Positions 1 to 5,012 of a DNA stretch of 5,012 nt are shown piece after piece. A program made the position numbers and the translations under genes. Position 1 is the stretch's first letter, and each line of letters opens with the position of its first letter. Location of the stretch: the NCBI GenBank assembly GCA_002011835.1, contig MTPE01000382.1, positions 7,992 to 13,003 of the forward strand. The letters run 5' to 3'. The notes beneath the pieces were generated by a model that saw only the letters and a list, made by a program, of their open reading frames with translations, was not told where the DNA came from and made no database searches. The stretch is from Desulfarculaceae bacterium JdFR-95. Lineage in GTDB: Bacteria; Desulfobacterota; Desulfarculia; Desulfarculales; Desulfarculaceae.

Positions 1-1189
1 CCGGGGCCAGGGTGCTGACCTTGCTGTCCATGTATTCGGTCACGGGCAGCTCGTCCAGCTTGTGCAGCAGGGCCCGCTCCACGGTGGAGCGCTCGATCAC
101 GCCCAGGACCTCGTCCCCACGGGTGACGGGCAGGGCGTCCAGGTCGTAGCCGGTGAGCATCTCGTGGGCCTCGCGCAGGGTGGTGTCCGGATCCACCGCC
201 ACCGCGGGGCTGGTCATGAGGTCCGCGGCGGTGCGGCTGGGGTTGATGCGGGTCTGCAGCACCGAGTGGAGGCGTTCGCGGGCCTCCACCAGGGTCATGT
301 CGCGCAGGGTGGCGCTGGCCGCGGTGGGGTGGCCGCCCCCGCCCAGGGCCTGGGTGATGAAGCCCACGTCTACCTCGGGCAGGCGCGAGCGCGCCACCAG
401 GTAGATGCGTCCCTCCATGCGAGCCAGGGCGAACAAGACGTCCAGGTTCTCCATGTCCATGAACTTGTGCACCAGGACCGCGAAGTCGGGCAGGTAGCGT
501 TCGCGGCTCACCTCGCTGATCACCACCTTGACCCCGTTGACCACTACCTCCTGGGCGGAGTGGATCAGGTCGTTGAGCAGACCCACCTCCTCCGCGGTGA
601 TCTCGCGGGTGAGAAGGGAGGCCACCAGCTTGAGGTTGGCGCCCTGGGTGCGCAGCCAGGCCGCGGCCTGGTAGTCCTCGGGGGTGGTGGAGCCGAAGGT
701 GAAGGAGCCGGTGTCCTCGTAGATGCCCAGGGCCAGGATGGTGGCCTCGTCTTCGCTCAGGCTCACGTCCCGCTCCTGCAGCAGTCGGCTCAGGATGGTC
801 ACCGTGGCCCCCACCGGGCGCACGATCTGATGGTCGGCCTGTACGTCGCCGTCGCTGTCGGGGTGGTGGTCGTAGGCGTGTACCTCCACCGCAGGGTCGT
901 CGGCCAGGCGGGCCAGGGCCCCGATGCGGTGGCGCTGGCGGGTGTCCACCAGGATCAGCCGCCGCACGCGCGAGAAGGGTACGTCCTTGACCTTGGCGAA
1001 GTTGTAGAGGTAGCAGACCGACTCCACGTAGAAGTTGCGCAGGTTGCGGTCCTGGGAGCCGGGGAAGACCAACAGCGCCCCGGGGTAGAGCTTGGAAGCG
1101 GCCATCATACTGGCCAGGGCGTCGAAGTCCGCGCCGATGTGGGTGGTGATCACGTCCAGGTCGCGCTGGGAGGGGTCTGGCTGGTTCAT
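1..1189 (-). CDS. DHH phosphoesterase / CBS-domain N-terminal part of a probable A-adding tRNA nucleotidyltransferase (partial)
   Basis: The visible 396 residues start at ATG (1189-1187); the C-terminus runs off the window at base 1. A DHH domain comes first: THIGADFDALAS (about 16-27), LVDTRQ (80-85), the DHH-type signature YDHHPD (106-111) and EDTGSF (158-163). A DHHA1 domain follows with GGGGHPTAAS (283-292). One CBS repeat covers about 321-378 (ADLMTSPAVAVDPDTTLREA) and a second begins near 383 (VTEYMDS). In known bacteria the order DHH-DHHA1-CBS-CBS precedes a class II poly(A) polymerase / tRNA nucleotidyltransferase head, as in the Aquifex and Geobacter A-adding enzymes that complete tRNA CCA ends with a separate CC-adding partner. 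The catalytic nucleotidyltransferase part would lie outside the window, so this product is inferred. A stand-alone DHH-CBS phosphoesterase is the alternative. The start is backed by GAGGAA seven bases upstream (1197-1202). Confidence 0.85.
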   Translation of the reverse strand, partial: MNQPDPSQRDLDVITTHIGADFDALASMMAASKLYPGALLVFPGSQDRNLRNFYVESVCYLYNFAKVKDVPFSRVRRLILVDTRQRHRIGALARLADDPAVEVHAYDHHPDSDGDVQADHQIVRPVGATVTILSRLLQERDVSLSEDEATILALGIYEDTGSFTFGSTTPEDYQAAAWLRTQGANLKLVASLLTREITAEEVGLLNDLIHSAQEVVVNGVKVVISEVSRERYLPDFAVLVHKFMDMENLDVLFALARMEGRIYLVARSRLPEVDVGFITQALGGGGHPTAASATLRDMTLVEARERLHSVLQTRINPSRTAADLMTSPAVAVDPDTTLREAHEMLTGYDLDALPVTRGDEVLGVIERSTVERALLHKLDELPVTEYMDSKVSTLAP

Positions 1190-1196
1190 GCCGCGG

Positions 1197-1202
1197 TTCC
1201 TC
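1197..1202 (-). promoter_or_regulatory. Ribosome binding site of the DHH/CBS gene
   Basis: Read on the minus strand this is GAGGAA, seven bases before the ATG at 1189. It fixes the start of the DHH/CBS protein, whose first recognisable motif begins only about 15 residues later. Confidence 0.6.
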
Positions 1203-1255
1203 GTCCGGCTACTGCTTTTTTCGGGTTCATCCGGCCAGTGGCGGGGGGAGAGGCA

Positions 1256-1276
1256 CCTTGGGATTGCAGCCCAGGG
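1256..1276. repeat. Short inverted repeat, 7-bp arms
   Basis: CCTTGGG (1256-1262) pairs with CCCAGGG (1270-1276) around a seven-base loop, with one T.G position. It lies about 65 bases before the DHH/CBS start and could be a small leader hairpin, but a stem this short can occur by chance. Confidence 0.3.
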
Positions 1277-1295
1277 CGTCAACACAGGAGACGGG

Positions 1296-1324
1296 ATGAT
1301 ATTTCATCGTCTCTGCCCGGAAAA
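1296..1324 (-). promoter_or_regulatory. Candidate promoter for the DHH/CBS gene
   Basis: On the minus strand, TATCAT (1301-1296) matches five of six bases of the sigma-70 -10 box. It lies 17 bases after TTTTCC (1324-1319), a weak -35 with three of six. Transcription would begin near 1289, giving a leader of about 100 bases. The -35 part falls inside the left arm of the long hairpin at 1307-1416, so the promoter and the inverted repeat overlap. This is a pattern match only. Confidence 0.3.
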
Positions 1325-1416
1325 CGACATGGTTCCTCACTTGGACTCCAACCGGCGTGTCGAGGCCATGAATCCGTCGGGTGTCCTTTTTCATATCATT
1401 TTCCGGGCAAAGACGA
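1307..1416. repeat. Long interrupted inverted repeat (25-bp arms)
   Basis: The left arm 1307-1331 and right arm 1392-1416 are reverse complements at 22 of 25 positions; the shared core is TGCCCGGAAAA. All three differences are C opposite A on the plus strand, which become G.U pairs in a minus-strand RNA, so a transcript running on from murJ could pair the whole stem. The 60-base loop contains a weaker inner stem with GGAC/GTCC, CC/GG and CGG/CCG helices separated by symmetrical internal loops. No target-site duplication or transposase is visible, so a mobile-element origin is unproven. Confidence 0.7.
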
Positions 1417-1431
1417 GCATACAATCTTCTT

Positions 1432-1511
1432 CATCCCCAGCCGGCCCCGTCAAGGCTGGCCCTTGGCCACCCTGGTTGGGCTCACGGCCTTGACAGGGCC
1501 GGCTGGGGATG
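1432..1511. repeat. Strong inverted repeat (25-bp arms, 24 matching)
   Basis: The arms at 1432-1456 and 1487-1511 start with CATCCCCAGCCGGCCC and end with the matching reverse complement; 24 of 25 positions are Watson-Crick. The single exception (C1448 against A1495) becomes a G.U wobble on the minus strand. The loop is 30 bases and has a possible GCCC/GGGC inner stem. The hairpin is followed on the plus strand only by a short CTTTTG and on the minus strand by a purine-rich stretch, so it lacks the T-tract of an intrinsic terminator in the murJ direction. It may still block exonucleases or assist termination at the 3' end of the murJ transcript. Confidence 0.75.
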
Positions 1512-1539
1512 CTTTTGCCGCCGCCCCGCCATTCCCCGA

Positions 1540-1612
1540 ATGAGCCCTTTCGCCTGGGACCTCGGCTTGGTTGTCGGCTCCTGGGGTTCTGTTCGCCTGG
1601 GTTCGGGCTCAT
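1540..1612. repeat. Weak inverted repeat with internal direct repeat downstream of murJ
   Basis: ATGAGCCC (1540-1547) and GGGCTCAT (1605-1612) are perfect 8-base reverse complements enclosing 57 bases. Just inside lies a direct repeat of TTCGCCTGGG (1549-1558 and 1592-1601). It starts about 30 bases after the murJ stop. It may be part of the same structured 3' region as the stronger hairpins, though 8-bp arms at this distance are only modest evidence. Confidence 0.35.
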
Positions 1613-1643
1613 GGGTTTGTTATACCGTCCCTGGTGGCGGTGG

Positions 1644-3218
1644 TCACGGCTTAGCTCGCCGTCGCAGCACCTGGCCCAGCTCGTTCAGTTCGGGCAGGCG
1701 CATGAGGCGGGCCAGGGCCAGGTACACCCCTGCCCCGCAGAGCACCGCGGCCAGGGGGCGCGCCACCCGCCGGGTGAGGCTGTCCGCCCCGCCCCAGGGG
1801 AGCAGATAGCACACTGCCAGCACCGCCAGGCACATCACCCCGCTGGCCAAGAGCATGCGGCCGCAGGAGGCGGCCAGGTGCTTCAGGCCCAGGGGCCCCA
1901 GGCGCCGCCGCAGGAGCCACAACAGCCCGGCCAGGTTGCAGGCGCTGGCGGCAGAGGTGGCCAGGGCCAGGCCCACGTGGCGCAAGGGGCCCATCAGGGC
2001 CAGGCTCAAGGCCACGTTTATCACCAGGCACACCGCGGCCACCACCACCGGGGTCTTGGTGTCCTTCAGGGCATAGAAGGCCGCCACCACCGCCCGCACC
2101 CCGGCGAAGGCCCACAGCCCCACGCCATAGCCCACCACCGCCGCGGCGGTGGCCTGGGCTGCGGCCAGGTCGAAGCGCCCCCGGGTGAACAGAAGCAGCA
2201 CCAACGGCCGGGCCAGCAGGATCAACCCCACCATGGCCGGCAGGTTGATGAACATGGTCAGGCGCAGGCCGTAGCCCAGGGTCTCCACCAGGGCGCGGTG
2301 GTCGCGGTCGGCGGCCTGGCGGGAGAGACTGGGCAGGATGGCGGTGGAGACCGCGATGGCGAAGATGCCCAGGGGAAACTCGATGAGGCGGTCGGCGTAG
2401 TAGAGGTAGCTCACGCTGCCGGTGGGCAGCAGGGAGGCCAGCACGGTGTTGATGAACACGGCCAGTTGATACACCGCGGCGCCGAAGGCGGCCGGCAGCA
2501 TCAGACGCAGCACCCGGCGCAGGGCGGGGTTGCCCGGCTGCCAGGCCGGGCGCAGGCTCACCCCCCGCGCGCGCAGGAAGGGCACCTGCAGCAACAGCTG
2601 CGCCGCCCCGCCCAGGATCACGCCCACGGCCAGGCTCATCACCGGCGGCTCCACCCGCGGGGCCAGGGCCACGGCGCAGGTGATGAGGCTCAGGTTGAGC
2701 AGCACCGGCGAGGCCGCGGGGGCGAAGAAGTGGTCCAGGGAGTTGAGCACGCCCGCGGCCAGGGCGGTGAGGCTGACGAAGAAGATGTAGGGCAGGCACC
2801 AGCGGGTGAGGGTCACGGCCAGGCGGTAGGACTCCCCCCCCGGGGTGAAGCCCGGGGCCATGACCCGCACCACCTCCGGGGCCCAGACGATGCCCGCGGC
2901 ACACACCGCCAGCAGGGCCAACGCCAGCAGGCCGAAGGTGCTGCGGGCCAGGAGCATGGCCTCCTGGCGGCCGCGGGTGCGCAGCAGCTCGGTGAACACG
3001 GGTATGAAGGCGATGGTGAGGGTGCCTTCCGCGAACAGGCGCCGCAGCAGGTTGGGGATGCGGAAGGCCACGAAGAAGGCGTCGGCCGCCGGCCCCGCCC
3101 CGAAGAAGTAGGCGATCACCAGATCGCGCACGAACCCGCCCACTCGGCTGGCCAGGGTGGCCGCGCCCACCACCCCGGCGGCCCGGGCCACCTTGTGTTT
3201 CTCCTGCGCCTGGTCCAT
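1644..3218 (-). CDS. murJ: Lipid II flippase MurJ (MviN family)
   Basis: A 524-residue membrane protein of the MOP exporter superfamily that moves lipid II across the inner membrane for peptidoglycan synthesis. The length and the run of about 14 hydrophobic segments from residue 10 to 505 fit MurJ. The N-terminus has the family signature: SRVGGFVRD, then FFGAG, ADAFFVAFRIPNLLRR and LFAEGTLTIAFIPVFTE. Residues equivalent to the functionally essential E. coli R18, R24, D39, R52 and R270 appear as R25, R31, D46, R59 and R277 (in YYADRLIEFP). An in-frame ATG 14 codons upstream (3260) would give 538 residues; I prefer 3218 because homologues begin just before KVARAAGVVG and the extra residues look unlike the family, but neither start has an ideal ribosome site. 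A GTG at residue 10, with AGGAG nine bases upstream, is a third option. It is divergent from rpsT. Confidence 0.95.
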   Translation of the reverse strand: MDQAQEKHKVARAAGVVGAATLASRVGGFVRDLVIAYFFGAGPAADAFFVAFRIPNLLRRLFAEGTLTIAFIPVFTELLRTRGRQEAMLLARSTFGLLALALLAVCAAGIVWAPEVVRVMAPGFTPGGESYRLAVTLTRWCLPYIFFVSLTALAAGVLNSLDHFFAPAASPVLLNLSLITCAVALAPRVEPPVMSLAVGVILGGAAQLLLQVPFLRARGVSLRPAWQPGNPALRRVLRLMLPAAFGAAVYQLAVFINTVLASLLPTGSVSYLYYADRLIEFPLGIFAIAVSTAILPSLSRQAADRDHRALVETLGYGLRLTMFINLPAMVGLILLARPLVLLLFTRGRFDLAAAQATAAAVVGYGVGLWAFAGVRAVVAAFYALKDTKTPVVVAAVCLVINVALSLALMGPLRHVGLALATSAASACNLAGLLWLLRRRLGPLGLKHLAASCGRMLLASGVMCLAVLAVCYLLPWGGADSLTRRVARPLAAVLCGAGVYLALARLMRLPELNELGQVLRRRAKP

Positions 3219-3317
3219 GCCGGGTTCTGTCCCTTCCCTTCCGCGCCTGTTGGCTACCATCCCCCCGGCGCGGGGTCAAGCTCGGCGGCGGCCCATCTCG
3301 CCTCTGGGAAAAGCGCG

Positions 3318-3356
3318 GTCAACCCTTGACAACCCCCCGTCCTCCCGATAGATAGT
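3318..3356 (+). promoter_or_regulatory. Probable sigma-70 promoter of rpsT with overlapping dyad
   Basis: TTGACA at 3326-3331 is a perfect -35 box. Candidate -10 boxes are TAGATA (3349-3354, 17-base spacer) and GATAGT (3351-3356, 19-base spacer), in the only AT-rich patch of the divergent region. Transcription would start near 3360-3365, leaving a leader of about 95-100 bases. The -35 sits in the perfect dyad GTCAA-CCC-TTGAC (3318-3330), which also puts a TTGACC on the minus strand facing murJ, although no good -10 follows it there. Confidence 0.6.
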
Positions 3357-3359
3357 TTA

Positions 3360-3459
3360 CGCGGCTGCCGCGCGGGGGGGAGGGCGGCCAGGGTGAGTGA
3401 GCAATCGGCCCGCCTCGCCGGAAGGGGGAGAGGGCCGCGAAGCAAAAGGAGTAGAGACG
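3360..3459 (+). other. GC-rich leader of rpsT
   Basis: This is the presumed 5' UTR of S20. It opens with the palindrome CGCGGC-T-GCCGCG (3360-3372). GCGGCC (3384-3389) can pair with GGCCGC (3433-3438) to close a larger fold just before the ribosome site. S20 is known in E. coli to limit its own translation; whether this leader serves the same purpose cannot be read from the sequence. Confidence 0.35.
3445..3451 (+). promoter_or_regulatory. Shine-Dalgarno of rpsT
   Basis: AAAGGAG sits eight bases before the GTG at 3460. It decides the start: the frame is open further upstream (to 3397), but only the GTG gives the family N-terminus MANHPSAMKRARQN. Confidence 0.85.
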
Positions 3460-3729
3460 GTGGCCAATCATCCTTCTGCCATGAAGCGGGCCCGGCAGAA
3501 CGCCAAGCGCCGCGCGCGCAACCGGGCCTACCGCACCCGGGTGCGCCGGGTGATCAAGGCGGTGCGCCAGGCGGTGCAGGCCGGTGACGCCGAGGCCGCC
3601 CGCGAGGCCCTGCAGCGGGCCATTCCCATCATCGACAAGGCGGCCAGCAAGGGGGTGTTGCACTGGCGCAACGCCGCGCGCAAGGTCTCCCGCCTGAGCC
3701 GCCAGGTGCACGCGCTGTCGGCCTCCTAG
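3460..3729 (+). CDS. rpsT: 30S ribosomal protein S20
   Basis: An 89-residue basic protein that binds 16S rRNA early in 30S assembly. It begins at GTG and reads MANHPSAMKRARQNAKRRARNRAYRT in two overlapping stretches typical of S20: the conserved ANH-SA-KRARQ head, the arginine-rich first helix, and the later DKAASKGVLHWRNAARKVSRL segment (about 65-85), which matches the family's conserved helix around the K-G-H-N-AARKKSRL pattern. The length is normal (S20 is usually 85-90 residues). It is the only gene on the plus strand here, divergent from murJ and convergent with holA, so it is probably transcribed alone from the promoter near 3326-3356. The stop is TAG at 3727-3729. Confidence 0.97.
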   Translation: MANHPSAMKRARQNAKRRARNRAYRTRVRRVIKAVRQAVQAGDAEAAREALQRAIPIIDKAASKGVLHWRNAARKVSRLSRQVHALSAS

Positions 3730-3753
3730 TCCGGCATTAGTTTTCCGGGCCAA

Positions 3754-3798
3754 GCATCTCGCCCTCCGTGGGGTTCACCTTCGCGGGGGGCGATGTGT
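3754..3798 (+). repeat. Hairpin repeat copy 1 downstream of rpsT
   Basis: TCGCCCTCCGTG (3759-3770) pairs with CGCGGGGGGCGA (3782-3793) over 12 positions, including two U.G wobbles, around an 11-base loop. After one mismatch the stem extends by four more pairs (3754-3757 with 3795-3798). It shares the 14-base CCCTCCGTGGGGTT with copy 2. It starts 25 bases after the rpsT stop and no T-tract follows it. Confidence 0.65.
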
Positions 3799-3834
3799 CC
3801 TGGGGCGAGTGGCGCCGGGGCCCGGGGCAGACGA

Positions 3835-3869
3835 CTCCCTCCGTGGGGTTTTGGCCTCCGCGGAGGGAG
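3835..3869 (+). repeat. Hairpin repeat copy 2
   Basis: CTCCCTCCGTGG (3835-3846) pairs with CCGCGGAGGGAG (3858-3869): 12 pairs with one U.G, and an 11-base loop as in copy 1. ACGA (3831-3834) and TCGT (3872-3875) can extend it past a two-base bulge. The core CCGTGGGG begins 75 bases after that of copy 1. Confidence 0.65.
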
Positions 3870-3873
3870 ACTC

Positions 3874-3922
3874 GTGTGGGTGGCCGGGGGGCCTTTCGCT
3901 TTCCGGGCCGGCCGTCTCACAC
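3874..3922. repeat. Spacer hairpin between copies 2 and 3
   Basis: GTGTG (3874-3878) and CACAC (3918-3922) pair outside an internal loop. GGCCGG (3882-3887) pairs with CCGGCC (3908-3913) inside it. This fold would compete with copy 3 for a few bases at 3922. Confidence 0.35.
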
Positions 3923-3949
3923 CCCCGTGGGGGCTTCCTCTACGCGGGG
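3923..3949 (+). repeat. Hairpin repeat copy 3
   Basis: CCCCGTG (3923-3929) pairs with CGCGGGG (3943-3949): seven pairs with the U.G at the same core position as in copies 1 and 2, and a 13-base loop. The core CCGTGGGG begins 84 bases after that of copy 2. A competing short stem CCCC/GGGG inside 3922-3933 is also possible. It is the weakest of the three copies and lies about 45 bases from the end of holA. Confidence 0.5.
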
Positions 3950-3994
3950 CATTCAGGTGGGCGCCCGGCGCCGATCCCCGCGGCCCCCGCAGCC

Positions 3995-5008
3995 TTAGGC
4001 ACACAGGCGCATGATCAGGCGCTCCACCACCACCCGGGGCGCGGCGGGCGAGGACTTGAGCGCCAGGTCGGCCTCCAGCACTGCGGGCAGGGCCGCGGCC
4101 AGTTGTTGGGCGCTTTCGCGGCGGGCGCGTTGGGTCAGGGTGCGGGTGGCCTGGGGGGGCAGGCGCAAGGTACGCTGCACCTGGGCCTGGTCGCCGCCGG
4201 CGTCCAGCACTGCGCGCACTTCCAATAGCTGCCGCCACAGCCGCGCCACCATGGCCACTACCCGCAGGGGGGGCTCGCCCAGGGCCTCCAACTGGGCGAA
4301 GGCGTCCAGGGCCCGGGCCAGGTCCTTGGCCGCCAGGGCGTCGGTGAGATCGAAGATACCGTACAGCCGGCCGCGTCCCACCACCTGGTGTACGTCCTCC
4401 AGGGTGATGCGGCGGCGCTGCCCCACGTAGAGGGCCAGCTTCTCCAGCTCCGCGTCCAGGGCCCCCAGGCCCAGGGGAGCCAGCTCGGCCAGCCAGGCCG
4501 CAGCCTCCCGGGTCAGACTCTTGCCCCGCAGCTTGGCTCGTCCCTCCAGCCAGGGGACGAGCTGGCGGGGGTACATGCGCTTCCACACCTGGAGCTTGCC
4601 CCGGGCCTTGAGCGCCTTGGCGAAGCGGGTGGAGGCGTTCAGGCGCGCGCCGGCGAAGACCAGGCAGGTGGTGGGGGCGGGGTCCTCCAGGTAGGGCAGA
4701 AACTGGTTCAGTTGCGCGGTGGTGTAGGCTTCGGTCTCCTGCACCACCACCAGCCGCCGCCGGCCCAGAAAGGGCAGGGTGCGGGCGCTCTCCAGCACTC
4801 GGGCCGGGGGGGTCTCGGGGGCCAGGAGGCGCTCGACGTTGAGCGAGGGGTTGTCGGCAAAGGCCGGCGAGGCCACGAAGGCGGCAACCCCCTGGGTCAC
4901 CAGGAAGTCCTCTTCGCCGAACAGGCCGTAGAGGGGGCCGGGCTCGCCCTGGGCCACCTCGGGCCAGGGCAGGGCGTCCGGGGGTGGGGAGCCGGGGGTG
5001 GGGGGCAT
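3995..5008 (-). CDS. holA: DNA polymerase III delta subunit
   Basis: 337 residues, normal for HolA (about 330-345), the clamp-loader subunit that opens the beta clamp during replication. Domain I (about 22-140) has the opening GPLYGLFGEEDFLV, where other clamp-loader subunits carry a P-loop, and TLPFLGRRRLVVVQ (77-90), a family hallmark. The lid (about 145-212) holds ALDAELEKLALYVG (183-196). The C-terminal collar domain begins at IFDLTDALAAKDLARAL (218-234) and ends with LKSSPAAPRVVVERLIMRLC. The start ATG at 5008-5006 gives the expected short lead-in; only four bases (AGAG) of upstream sequence remain, so the ribosome site cannot be fully seen. It is convergent with rpsT. The neighbourhood holA-rpsT-murJ is, from memory, common in related proteobacteria. 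Confidence 0.93.
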   Translation of the reverse strand: MPPTPGSPPPDALPWPEVAQGEPGPLYGLFGEEDFLVTQGVAAFVASPAFADNPSLNVERLLAPETPPARVLESARTLPFLGRRRLVVVQETEAYTTAQLNQFLPYLEDPAPTTCLVFAGARLNASTRFAKALKARGKLQVWKRMYPRQLVPWLEGRAKLRGKSLTREAAAWLAELAPLGLGALDAELEKLALYVGQRRRITLEDVHQVVGRGRLYGIFDLTDALAAKDLARALDAFAQLEALGEPPLRVVAMVARLWRQLLEVRAVLDAGGDQAQVQRTLRLPPQATRTLTQRARRESAQQLAAALPAVLEADLALKSSPAAPRVVVERLIMRLCA

Positions 5009-5012
5009 CTCT

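Larger units (their letters stand above)
1190..1643. other. Hairpin-rich non-coding region between murJ and the DHH/CBS gene
   Basis: This 454-base stretch has no open frame with recognisable protein character on either strand. It contains AT-richer islands (around 1295-1306, 1386-1402 and 1418-1432) that differ from the surrounding GC-rich coding DNA, and four inverted repeats entered separately. It lies downstream of murJ and upstream of the DHH/CBS gene, both on the minus strand, so it would be either the 3' UTR of murJ, the 5' region of the next gene, or both. No Rho-independent terminator with a clear T-tract is visible on the minus strand. Confidence 0.6.

Noticed and set aside
1304..1330. 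Eight-codon minus-strand reading frame (MSFSGQRR) after GAGGAACC, as a possible leader peptide
   Set aside because: The Shine-Dalgarno-like bases are only two to four bases from the ATG, too close for normal initiation, and the peptide merely reads the hairpin arm.
1307..1511. MITE or insertion-sequence remnant
   Set aside because: No transposase fragment and no flanking target-site duplication could be found; the outer flanks of the arms do not match each other.
62..1543. Long plus-strand open frame of 493 codons
   Set aside because: It lies antisense to the DHH/CBS gene, whose motifs are unmistakable. Its translation is dominated by Gly, His, Gln and Val typical of the reverse frame of GC-rich genes, and it runs through the hairpin region.
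3219..3260. 14-codon N-terminal extension of MurJ from the ATG at 3260
   Set aside because: The extra residues (VANRRGREGTEPG) do not resemble the family, and the upstream G-run abuts the ATG. It is not excluded, only less likely.
1509..3329. 606-codon plus-strand open frame opposite murJ
   Set aside because: Its composition (His, Gln, Gly, Ala runs) is that of an antisense shadow; the minus strand encodes a clear MurJ.
3754..3949. CRISPR array
   Set aside because: There are only three imperfect copies, the spacing is uneven, the repeats are hairpins of differing sequence and no cas genes are present.
3726..4586. 286-codon minus-strand open frame overlapping holA and the repeat region
   Set aside because: It overlaps holA in another frame, is rich in Pro, Gly and Arg, and has no recognisable domain.
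1..5012. High frequency of CCAGGGC-like words on the plus strand
   Set aside because: It follows from GCC-CTG (Ala-Leu) codon use in the three minus-strand genes and needs no separate explanation.

Overview
This is a GC-rich window (about two thirds G+C by eye) holding four housekeeping genes of a Gram-negative type bacterium and two intergenic stretches packed with hairpins. The combination of a DHH/CBS-type (probably A-adding) tRNA nucleotidyltransferase, a MurJ with a strongly proteobacterial N-terminus, a GTG-started ribosomal protein S20 gene and holA suggests a member of the former Deltaproteobacteria (Desulfobacterota, Desulfarculus/Geobacter-like). This is inference from protein style and gene content, not a marker-gene identification.

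Layout: (1) Bases 1-1189, minus strand: the first 396 residues of a DHH phosphoesterase plus CBS-domain protein, cut by the window edge. (2) Bases 1190-1643: 454 bp without a convincing gene, holding a long interrupted hairpin (1307-1416), a 25-bp-arm hairpin (1432-1511), two weaker ones (1256-1276 and 1540-1612) and a possible promoter for the gene to the left. (3) Bases 1644-3218, minus: murJ, the lipid II flippase. (4) Bases 3219-3459: divergent control region between murJ and rpsT with a good -35 box, a 13-bp dyad and a GC-rich leader. (5) Bases 3460-3729, plus: rpsT (S20), starting at GTG behind a near-perfect Shine-Dalgarno. (6) Bases 3730-3994: convergent gap between rpsT and holA containing three related hairpins repeated at 75- and 84-base intervals. 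(7) Bases 3995-5008, minus: holA, DNA polymerase III delta subunit, complete except that its upstream region lies past the window end.

The genes serve tRNA 3'-end maturation, peptidoglycan precursor export, 30S ribosome assembly and clamp loading. They are not one pathway or one operon: rpsT is on the opposite strand to the other three.

The most interesting material is non-coding. In both hairpin clusters the non-Watson-Crick positions are almost all of the type that becomes G.U wobble in the transcript sense of the gene immediately upstream (minus strand after murJ, plus strand after rpsT) and A.C mismatch in the other sense. In the rpsT-holA gap the outer stem sequences differ between copies yet still pair. 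Both facts suggest that these elements act as folded RNA in 3' untranslated regions rather than as DNA sites. No unusual new protein system is visible.
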